Shown: piece by piece, positions 1 through 6,615 of the stretch
Position numbering within the stretch: position 1 is the stretch's first letter
How the letters are laid out: the number at the start of each line of letters is the position of its first letter
NCBI GenBank assembly: GCA_013043965.1
Contig: JABEVF010000024.1
Coordinates: 1-36,036 of the forward strand
Reading direction: 5' to 3'
DNA length: 36,036 bases
Source of the DNA: Gallionella sp.
Lineage (GTDB): Bacteria > Pseudomonadota > Gammaproteobacteria > Burkholderiales > Gallionellaceae
The notes under the pieces: model-generated
What the model was told of the DNA's origin: nothing
Database searches by the model: none
Seen by the model: the letters and a program-made list of their open reading frames with translations, nothing else
Made by a program: the position numbers and the translations under genes

Positions 1-28
1 CAACCCACCTCTTCATTCGACCTCAGAT

Positions 29-196
29 TTATTGCTTCAGGCTCATTCCTCGTTGGAAATACAGCCATCCTTCAGGCTCATACCACATTGAATAAGGCTC
101 CCGCTCGACTTTGTCACCTGAACTGGCTAGAATCGCCCGCCCGACTTTGGAGGGCAATTCAGTCTCACCGCGAGGTGTAAGCCAGGCAGACTCCAT
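29..196 (-). CDS. Small hypothetical protein, divergent from the efflux operon (doubtful)
   Basis: A 55-residue reading frame beginning MESAWLTPRG and ending QRGMSLKQ. I do not recognise it. The start at 196 is chosen because a purine-rich ribosome-binding site (GAGGGA, complement of 201-206) lies 4 bases upstream; the frame stays open further upstream to 295, but that would overlap the lipoprotein gene start. The peptide is mixed in composition, with several Trp and Tyr and no membrane segment or motif. It could be a real small gene, a decayed remnant, or chance. It is the only candidate in the first 237 bases. Confidence 0.22.
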   Translation of the reverse strand: MESAWLTPRGETELPSKVGRAILASSGDKVEREPYSMWYEPEGWLYFQRGMSLKQ

Positions 197-237
197 CGCT
201 TCCCTCTCGGCTGGCAACCGAAACTTTATTTTATGCC

Positions 238-1893
238 GTGAAAGCTGGAACCACTGAATTGATCGTCGCGCCAAAACTACCCGCCAGACTCTCATGCTCG
301 GCCATCGCGATTGCGTTCGCGCTGGCCGGTTGCGCCGTCGGCCCGGATTTCAAACGACCCGCCGCGCCTGAGGCAAGCAGTTACTCGCCCAAGCCCATGC
401 CCGACACGACGACTTCGGCAGCGGTGCTGGCGGGAGAAGCGCAACACTTCAACCCGCAAGCGGACATTCCTTTCGACTGGTGGACATTGTTCCAGTCACC
501 ACAGATCAACTCGCTGATCCAGCGCGCGTTCAACGCCAATCCCGACGTCGAATCCGCGCAAGCCGCATTGCGCCAGGCACAGGAATCCGTGATCGCCCAA
601 CAGGGGTTCTTCTACCCCACCGTCAGCGCGAGTTACTCGCCGTCACGGAATAAGCTGGCGGGCAACATGGGCGGCAACTCGCCCGGCATACAGGGCAATG
701 GCACAATCGTTCAAACTTATGCCAATCCCGCCGGCCCGGTGTTCAACGGGCCGACCTATTACAACTTTCATGTCGCGCAATTGACGGTGGGCTACGTGCC
801 GGATGTGTTCGGCCTGAACCGCAGACAGGTCGAATCCGCGAAGGCCCAGCTAGCCGCGCAGAAACTGCAACTGGAAGCGACCTATATCACGCTGGCCGCC
901 AACGTGGTCGCCGCCGCCATACAGGAAGCGTCGGTGCGCGCGCAGATTGCGGCATTGGAACGTATCGTCGCGATCAACCAGGAGTCACTGGGTATTCTGC
1001 GCAATCAGGCCAAGCTCGGCTATGTTTCCGGGATGGAAGTCGCAGCTCAGGAGTTTTCGCTGGCATCGGCGGAACAAGCACTGATCCCTTTACAGAAGCA
1101 ACTGGAACAGACCCGCAACCTGATCCGCGCCCTGGCGGGCAATTTGCCGAATGAAGATGTGGCGGAGACCTTCGATCTTGCCAGCCTGCATCTGCCGCAG
1201 GAACTGCCCTTGAGCCTGCCCTCCAGGATCGTCGAACAACGTCCCGACGTGCGTGCCGCCGAAGAGCAAATGCATTACGCCAGCGCGCAAGCGGGGGTTG
1301 CCATCGCCAACACCTTGCCGCAATTCGCGATCGCCGCGGGCGTGGGCGGCATGGCCACCACGCCCGACTGGATGTTCCGCACCGGCGGTGGTTTCTTCAA
1401 TCTCGCGGCCAGCGTAAGCCAGACCATCTTTGATGGCGGCACCTTGCACGCCCGATCTCGTGCGGCCGGGCAGGCACTGATACAGGCCGGTGCGCAATAC
1501 CGCAGCACCGTCATCACCGCGCTGCAGAATGTCGCCGACACGCTGGTTACGATTCAGTCCGATGCCGATTTGTTGAAGGCCGCTGCCAAGACCGGGTTAG
1601 CCGCGCAGACCATGTTCGATCTGAGCCGCAAACAATATCAGGCTGGCCAGATCGACTACCTGACCCAGCTCGTCGCCGAGCAGAACTTCCAGCTGGCGAC
1701 CCTCAATCTGGTGCAGGCACAAACCAACCGTCTCGGCGACACGGCCGCGCTTTATCAGGCACTGGGTGGCGGCTGGTGGAATCGCCCGGCAGCGGATGCC
1801 ACTCGCACCACCACACCCGATACCCAATCGCAAGCAGCGGCTTCATCCGGCGTACCGCCGACTTCTTCGGCAAATGGAGAACATGTTCAATGA
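238..1893 (+). CDS. RND efflux outer-membrane lipoprotein, NodT/OprM (CzcC-like) family
   Basis: Outer-membrane channel of a tripartite RND efflux pump; trimers form the exit duct joined to the adaptor and inner-membrane pump encoded next. The 551-residue protein starts at GTG 238 (an in-frame stop lies 60 bases upstream with no ATG between; TTG 259 is an alternative). It has a lipoprotein signal with lipobox LAGC, Cys32 being the likely lipidation site, followed by the family-typical CAVGPDFKRP. Two outer-membrane efflux (OEP) repeats follow, with the usual Ala/Gln-rich coiled-coil helices and the signature RPDVRAAEEQ near residue 335. The C-terminal ~35 residues are a Thr/Ser-rich tail. Its TGA overlaps the ATG of the adaptor gene (ATGA at 1890-1893), indicating translational coupling in one operon. 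The family is certain; the exported substrate is inferred to be metal from the pump downstream. Confidence 0.93.
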   Translation: MKAGTTELIVAPKLPARLSCSAIAIAFALAGCAVGPDFKRPAAPEASSYSPKPMPDTTTSAAVLAGEAQHFNPQADIPFDWWTLFQSPQINSLIQRAFNANPDVESAQAALRQAQESVIAQQGFFYPTVSASYSPSRNKLAGNMGGNSPGIQGNGTIVQTYANPAGPVFNGPTYYNFHVAQLTVGYVPDVFGLNRRQVESAKAQLAAQKLQLEATYITLAANVVAAAIQEASVRAQIAALERIVAINQESLGILRNQAKLGYVSGMEVAAQEFSLASAEQALIPLQKQLEQTRNLIRALAGNLPNEDVAETFDLASLHLPQELPLSLPSRIVEQRPDVRAAEEQMHYASAQAGVAIANTLPQFAIAAGVGGMATTPDWMFRTGGGFFNLAASVSQTIFDGGTLHARSRAAGQALIQAGAQYRSTVITALQNVADTLVTIQSDADLLKAAAKTGLAAQTMFDLSRKQYQAGQIDYLTQLVAEQNFQLATLNLVQAQTNRLGDTAALYQALGGGWWNRPAADATRTTTPDTQSQAAASSGVPPTSSANGEHVQ

Positions 1894-3044
1894 TCAAGAT
1901 GGAAAAAAAACTCGTTGTGTCGGCCATCATTTTGTTGCTGGTTGCGGCGGGCGGCTACTGGGGCTGGCAGCGCTCCCATCCCGCCAATAACGCGAGCGAC
2001 AAACCCGCACCCCGCAAGTCATCCGATACGCTGCACTTCGATTTGAATGCACCGCAACTGACCTTTTTGCAGATCAAGCCCGCCGAGGCGTTCCCCGAGC
2101 CGCTGGTGGAAGCCCTCAACGCCCGCATCGCTTATGACGACAACCACACCGCGCGGATCTTCTCGCCCCTCGCCGGACGGGTGGTCAAGATCGCTGTCGA
2201 GGCCGGGCAGCACGTCAAAGCCGGAGATGTGCTGTTGCAACTGGATTCGCCGGACTATGCCGCAGCCGCCTCCGACTATGCAAAGGCCGAGGCCGATCTG
2301 AAATACAAGAAGCAGGCATACGAGCGCGCCAAACAATTGTTCGACACGCAGGGCATCGCCCGCCGCGACCTCGAGTCCGCCGAAGCAGACTGGCATCAAG
2401 CCGAGGCCGAGGCGCTGCGCACCAAGGCCCGCATGAACTATCTGGAGAGCATCGCAAAGACCACGGACGGCCAATTCAAACTGCGCGCCCCGATAGCCGG
2501 CATCATCAGCGAGCGTCAGGTCAATGCCGGCAGCGAGGTCAGGCCGGATGCCGCGAATCCGCTGTTCGTCATCACCGACCCGCAACACCTGTGGGTGCTG
2601 ATCGATCTTCCGGAACGCCAGCTCGACAAAGTCAAAGTCGGTCAGCCGGTATTCGTCGAGGTCGATGCTTATCCCGATGAGATTTTCTATGGTCGCGTGA
2701 CCGTGGTCGGGGCCACGCTGGATCCGCTCACGCGCCGGGTGCAGGTGCGCTGCTATCTGAGCAACCCGGAACACAAGCTGAAGCCGGAGATGTATGCGCG
2801 CGTGACGCCCGATGTGGACAATGAAGCCCATCTGCCGCGCATCCCCAATTCCGCGCTGTTCACCCAGGGCGTGTCCAGCTATGTCTTCGTCGAACTGTCC
2901 CCCGGCGTGCTGCAACGCCGCAAAGTCGAGCTCACCCTGCAGGACCATGAATACAGTTTTGTGAAACAAGGTTTAAGTACCGGTGAGCGCGTGGTCACGA
3001 GCGGCGCTTTGCTGCTGAACTCAGAGCTGTCCGGCGAAAACTGA
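1890..3044 (+). CDS. RND efflux periplasmic adaptor (membrane fusion protein, CzcB/CusB-like)
   Basis: Periplasmic adaptor linking the RND pump to the outer-membrane channel. The frame is open upstream to 1776, but ATG 1890 is preferred: it overlaps the previous stop and has GGAGA at 1876-1880. The resulting 384-residue protein begins MIKMEKK, then a single membrane anchor at about residues 8-27. It has a biotinyl-lipoyl (barrel-sandwich) half beginning SPLAGRVVKIAVEAGQHVKAG, a coiled-coil hairpin rich in Ala, Glu and Lys, the second lipoyl half (APIAGIISERQVNAGSEV), and beta-barrel and membrane-proximal domains. This is the HlyD/CzcB architecture. No His/Met-rich N-terminal metal-binding stretch is apparent. 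It lies between the channel and pump genes in the C-B-A order typical of heavy-metal RND operons. Confidence 0.93.
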   Translation: MIKMEKKLVVSAIILLLVAAGGYWGWQRSHPANNASDKPAPRKSSDTLHFDLNAPQLTFLQIKPAEAFPEPLVEALNARIAYDDNHTARIFSPLAGRVVKIAVEAGQHVKAGDVLLQLDSPDYAAAASDYAKAEADLKYKKQAYERAKQLFDTQGIARRDLESAEADWHQAEAEALRTKARMNYLESIAKTTDGQFKLRAPIAGIISERQVNAGSEVRPDAANPLFVITDPQHLWVLIDLPERQLDKVKVGQPVFVEVDAYPDEIFYGRVTVVGATLDPLTRRVQVRCYLSNPEHKLKPEMYARVTPDVDNEAHLPRIPNSALFTQGVSSYVFVELSPGVLQRRKVELTLQDHEYSFVKQGLSTGERVVTSGALLLNSELSGEN

Positions 3045-3089
3045 GATCGCGAAGACATAAACCGCAGGGAATAGAATGCCAAAAACAAG

Positions 3090-6000
3090 ATGCTAGACAA
3101 ACTCATCACCTTTGCGCTGCAACAGCGCGTATTCGTTCTCAGTGCCAGCCTGGTGCTGGTCATCTTCGGCTGGTACGCTTGGGAAAACCTGCCTATCGAA
3201 GCCTTCCCCGATGTGCAGGATGTGCAGGTGCAAGTCGTCACCCAGGGTCTGGGTCTGGCCCCGGAAGAAATCGAGCGCAATGTGACCTTGCCCATCGAGC
3301 GCGAGATGAGCGGCGTGCCGCGCATGACCCAGTTGCGTTCGGTCTCCATCACCGGCCTGTCCATCGTCACGCTGACCTTCTCCGATAACACCGACGATTA
3401 TTTCGCCCGCCAGCAAGTGCTGGAAAAACTGCAAAACGTCACGCTGCCCAATGGCATCCAGCCCAGTATCGCGCCCCTCACCAACGCGGTCGGCGAGGTC
3501 TATCGTTACGTGCTGGATACGCCCGCCGACATGCCGGTACAGGACGTGCGCGTCCTGCAGGACTGGGTGATACGCCCCGCGTTGCGCACCGTCCCCGGCG
3601 TTGCCGATGTCAACAGCTTCGGCGGGGTCATCAAGGAATACCAGGTTCACGTCAACCCGTCGCTGCTGCGCAAATTCAATGTCACGCTGGACCAGGTTTC
3701 GCAAGCACTGGCCAACAATAGCTCGAACAGTGGCGGCGGCGTTTTACGGCGCGGCGATGAAGCGCTGGTGATACGCGGTATCGGCTTGTTTCAGACACTG
3801 GATGACATCGGGCGCGTTGCCGTCGTCACGCAGGGGGGCCGGCCCATCCTGGTTCGCGAAGTGGCATCGGTCGCCATCGGCGCGCGTCCGCGCTCCGGCA
3901 TCGTCGCCTTCAACGAGCGCGACAACGTGGTGCAGGGCATCGTGCTGATGACCAAGGGGCAGAACGCCACCAAAGTCGTCGCCGGCATCAAGGCCAAGAT
4001 AGAGGCGCTGCAGCACAAGCTGCCGCCCAACGTCAAACTGGTCCCCTATTACGACCGCACCGACCTGGTCAAGCACACGGTGCATACCGTAGTCGACAAT
4101 CTGCTGGTTGGCGCGCTGCTGGTGGTATCCATCCTGGTGATCTTCCTGCGCAACTGGCAAGCCGCGCTGGCCGTGGCCGCGGTGATTCCGCTGTCGCTGT
4201 TGTTCGCTTTTGTGCTGATGGATATGCGCGGCGTATCCGCCAACCTGATCTCGTTGGGCGGGGTGGACTTCGGTATCATCATCGACAGTGCCGTCGTGCT
4301 GGTCGAAGCGCTGATGGTGAAGCTGGCTCTCGGCAATGCCGGACAATTCCCGCATCACGCCAACTATTCCTGGCGTGTGCACACCTTGAAAAATACCGCG
4401 CTGGAACTGGGTCGCCCCATCCTGTTTTCCAAAGCCATCATCATCCTCGCCTTCCTGCCGATCTTCACTTTCCAGCGCGTCGAGGGCAAAATCTTTTCGC
4501 CCATGGCTTTCACGCTGACCTTTGCCCTGCTCGGTGCGATCCTGCTGACGCTCACGCTGGTCCCGGTGTTGGTGAGCTATGCGATGAAGAACGGCGATCT
4601 CGCGGAAAAACACAGCAGCTGGATGAGCGCATTGCAGCAGCGTTATCGCCGCTTGCTGGCCTGGGGTGAGACACGGCGCAAACCTATCGTGACTGTTTCG
4701 GTGGTGCTGCTCGCGATCACGCTGCTGCTTTCGCCGCGCCTCGGCAGCGAGTTCCTGCCCAAGCTCGACGAGGGCAACATCTGGCTGACTATCACCCTGC
4801 CCCCCTCCACCGCGATTGATAAGACCAAAGAAATCGAACGCCGGGTGCGCAAGATTCTGAACGACTACCCCGAGGTGAATAACGTCACCACGCAAGTCGG
4901 ACGGCCCGATGACGGCACCGATCCGAAAGGCGTGAACAATCTGGAGATAATGGCCGACCTGAATCCCAAGGACACCTGGAAATTCGCCGACAAGGAAGCG
5001 TTGATCACCGACATGGAGAAAAAGATCCACGACATCCCCGGTGTGCCCACCAACTTTTCGCAGGTGATAGAGGACAATCTGGAGGAAGCCCTGTCGGGCG
5101 TGAAAGGCGAGATCGCGGTGAAAATCTACGGTCCCGACCTGGAGATACTCGAGGACAAGAGCGAACAGATCGCCAACGTGCTGCGCAGCATACGCGGCGC
5201 GACCGATGTGGCCGCCATCAAGATCGGCGGGCAAAGCGAGCTGAATATCGTGATGAACCGCGAACAGATGGCGCGCTACGGCATCAACGTCAACGATGTG
5301 AACAGCACCATACAGACCGCGCTGGGCGGCACTGCCGTCAACGCGTTCTTCGAGGGGGACAAACGCTTCGACGTGACCGTGCGTTTGCAGGCGAGCTATC
5401 GTGACGCGGTGGACGATGTCGCCGACCTGCCGATCAATTTGCCGAACGGTAACGGCACGATCCCGCTGGGCGAGATCGCCAAGGTCGAGATCAAACAAGG
5501 CGCGGGGCGTATCAGCCGCGAGAACGGCGGCCGCCTGGTCGCAGTGAAAGCCAATCTGCTCGGTCGCGACCAGGGCGGCTTCGTCGCCGAGGCGATGGAA
5601 GCGGTCACAGACCAGGTCAAACTCCCCCCCGGCTACAGCATCACCTGGGGCGGCCAGTTCGAGAACCAGCAACGCGCTTTGGCGCGGTTGAAGATCATCG
5701 TCCCGCTCTCGGTGCTGATGATCTTCGTGCTGCTGTTCTGGGCGTTCCGTTCGATGATGAAAGCGCTATTGGTGATGCTGATGGTACCGTTCACCATCAT
5801 CGGCGGCCTGGCGGGCCTGGGCCTGGCGGGCCTGCATCTGTCGGTGTCGGCGGCGGTGGGCTTCATTGCCGTGGCGGGCATCTCGGTGCAGAACGGCGTG
5901 ATCATGGTCGAGCAATTCATGGAGATCATGCTCAAGGGCAAGGGTTTGAAAGAAGCGGTCGTGGAAGGCGCGGTGCTGCGTCTAAGACCCATCCTGATGA

Positions 6001-6191
6001 CCGCATTGATGGCCGGGCTGGGCTTGCTCCCGGCAGCGCTCTCGCACGGCATCGGCTCGGAAACCCAACGTCCGTTTGCGGTGGTGATCGTGGGCGGTAT
6101 CGTCACCGGCACTTTGTTCACCCTGCTGCTGCTGCCGATGTTGTACCCGCTGTTCGCCGATGAGGCACGCCATACAAACATAGTCGAGTAA
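3090..6191 (+). CDS. Heavy-metal-type RND inner-membrane efflux pump (CzcA/CusA family)
   Basis: Proton-driven inner-membrane pump, 1033 residues, the usual size for the HME-RND family. The start MLDKLITFALQQRVFVLS matches the family N-terminus. Two groups of six transmembrane segments alternate with two large periplasmic loops. The fourth-helix signature DFGIIIDSAVVLVE places acidic residues at D393, D399 and E406, the same spacing as the proton-relay residues of CzcA. A Ser replaces the Gly usually following the second Asp. The second half has the matching VGFIAVAGISVQNGVIMVEQF. Forty-five bases separate it from the adaptor gene. Family knowledge says such pumps export Zn/Co/Cd/Ni or Cu/Ag; which metal cannot be decided from the sequence. 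No adjacent metal-responsive regulator or two-component system is visible. Confidence 0.93.
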   Translation: MLDKLITFALQQRVFVLSASLVLVIFGWYAWENLPIEAFPDVQDVQVQVVTQGLGLAPEEIERNVTLPIEREMSGVPRMTQLRSVSITGLSIVTLTFSDNTDDYFARQQVLEKLQNVTLPNGIQPSIAPLTNAVGEVYRYVLDTPADMPVQDVRVLQDWVIRPALRTVPGVADVNSFGGVIKEYQVHVNPSLLRKFNVTLDQVSQALANNSSNSGGGVLRRGDEALVIRGIGLFQTLDDIGRVAVVTQGGRPILVREVASVAIGARPRSGIVAFNERDNVVQGIVLMTKGQNATKVVAGIKAKIEALQHKLPPNVKLVPYYDRTDLVKHTVHTVVDNLLVGALLVVSILVIFLRNWQAALAVAAVIPLSLLFAFVLMDMRGVSANLISLGGVDFGIIIDSAVVLVEALMVKLALGNAGQFPHHANYSWRVHTLKNTALELGRPILFSKAIIILAFLPIFTFQRVEGKIFSPMAFTLTFALLGAILLTLTLVPVLVSYAMKNGDLAEKHSSWMSALQQRYRRLLAWGETRRKPIVTVSVVLLAITLLLSPRLGSEFLPKLDEGNIWLTITLPPSTAIDKTKEIERRVRKILNDYPEVNNVTTQVGRPDDGTDPKGVNNLEIMADLNPKDTWKFADKEALITDMEKKIHDIPGVPTNFSQVIEDNLEEALSGVKGEIAVKIYGPDLEILEDKSEQIANVLRSIRGATDVAAIKIGGQSELNIVMNREQMARYGINVNDVNSTIQTALGGTAVNAFFEGDKRFDVTVRLQASYRDAVDDVADLPINLPNGNGTIPLGEIAKVEIKQGAGRISRENGGRLVAVKANLLGRDQGGFVAEAMEAVTDQVKLPPGYSITWGGQFENQQRALARLKIIVPLSVLMIFVLLFWAFRSMMKALLVMLMVPFTIIGGLAGLGLAGLHLSVSAAVGFIAVAGISVQNGVIMVEQFMEIMLKGKGLKEAVVEGAVLRLRPILMTALMAGLGLLPAALSHGIGSETQRPFAVVIVGGIVTGTLFTLLLLPMLYPLFADEARHTNIVE

Positions 6192-6313
6192 TCCATAGCA
6201 TCGCAGCAAATCAACATCGTGCTGTCGGCATCGGCGACTCGCTGCCGCAATGGGTTACCTCGACGCTGACCGCTGGAGCCGACGCGAAATGCGGTGGGAT
6301 GGCAAAAAACAAC

Positions 6314-6342
6314 TTTACGGAACAACCGCCTTTTGTTATGTT
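6314..6342 (+). promoter_or_regulatory. Candidate sigma-70 promoter of the mgtA leader transcript
   Basis: TTTACG (6314-6319) resembles the -35 box (4 of 6), then a 17-base spacer and TATGTT (6337-6342) as the -10 box (4 of 6), preceded by TG one base upstream, an extended -10. Transcription would begin near 6349, about 25 bases before the start codon of the leader ORF. Prediction by eye only. Confidence 0.4.
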
Positions 6343-6373
6343 GCGCGCCGTTTCGTTATGTGGAGGTATCCCG

Positions 6374-6439
6374 ATGGATACGTGTTCTGGTCATTGTAGT
6401 CATTACATCCCGACGGTTGGCATACTCCCGGCAAGATAA
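6374..6439 (+). CDS. Candidate 21-residue leader peptide upstream of mgtA
   Basis: An ATG at 6374 follows a near-perfect Shine-Dalgarno, GGAGG at 6362-6366, with a 7-base spacer, and opens a 21-codon frame ending TAA at 6437-6439. The peptide begins MDTCSGHCSHYIP and ends LPAR; it has two Cys, two His and two Pro codons. It lies between the candidate promoter and two hairpins in the 424-bp gap before the Mg2+ ATPase gene. In enterobacteria, mgtA is controlled by a leader with a short Pro-containing ORF (mgtL) whose translation decides between hairpins. This peptide does not resemble MgtL in sequence, so the analogy is positional and structural only. Translation and a regulatory role are inferred. 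Confidence 0.45.
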   Translation: MDTCSGHCSHYIPTVGILPAR

Positions 6440-6458
6440 CCGCACAGCACCATCCTGT

Positions 6459-6508
6459 CGCTATCTCGCCGAGAGCGAGATAGCGTTCCCACCCAGAGCC
6501 TTGCTCTG
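6459..6508 (+). promoter_or_regulatory. Two hairpins in the mgtA 5' leader
   Basis: An 11-bp perfect stem (CGCTATCTCGC at 6459-6469 with its complement at 6475-6485, 5-base loop) starts 20 bases after the leader ORF. It is followed by a 6-bp stem (CAGAGC 6494-6499 with GCTCTG 6503-6508). Neither is followed by a T-run, so they are not ordinary intrinsic terminators. They are more likely regulatory structure in a leader that runs another ~107 bases to mgtA. Apart from the promoter and short ORF listed, I see nothing else definite in 6192-6615. Confidence 0.45.
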
Positions 6509-6615
6509 ATCGTATACCTTCTCATCGCGCCCGGAGACAAGCTGGATCTGCTGTCGCCCCGGTCGTTATTGCCGACCTCTTACACACGCTGTATATCAAG
6601 CATAGAGGGGGAAGC

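Noticed and set aside
2019-2969. A 316-codon open frame antisense to the adaptor gene
   Set aside because: The opposite strand is a clear HlyD/CzcB-type protein; the antisense translation has no domain features.
3744-5672. A 642-codon open frame antisense to the RND pump gene
   Set aside because: It lies wholly within a well-identified gene, its translation is His/Gln/Asp-rich with no recognisable domain, and long antisense frames are expected in GC-rich coding DNA.
6459-6485. The 11-bp hairpin as a terminator of the RND operon
   Set aside because: It lies 268 bases past the operon stop, after a candidate promoter and ORF, and is not followed by T residues; a regulatory leader role for mgtA is more consistent.
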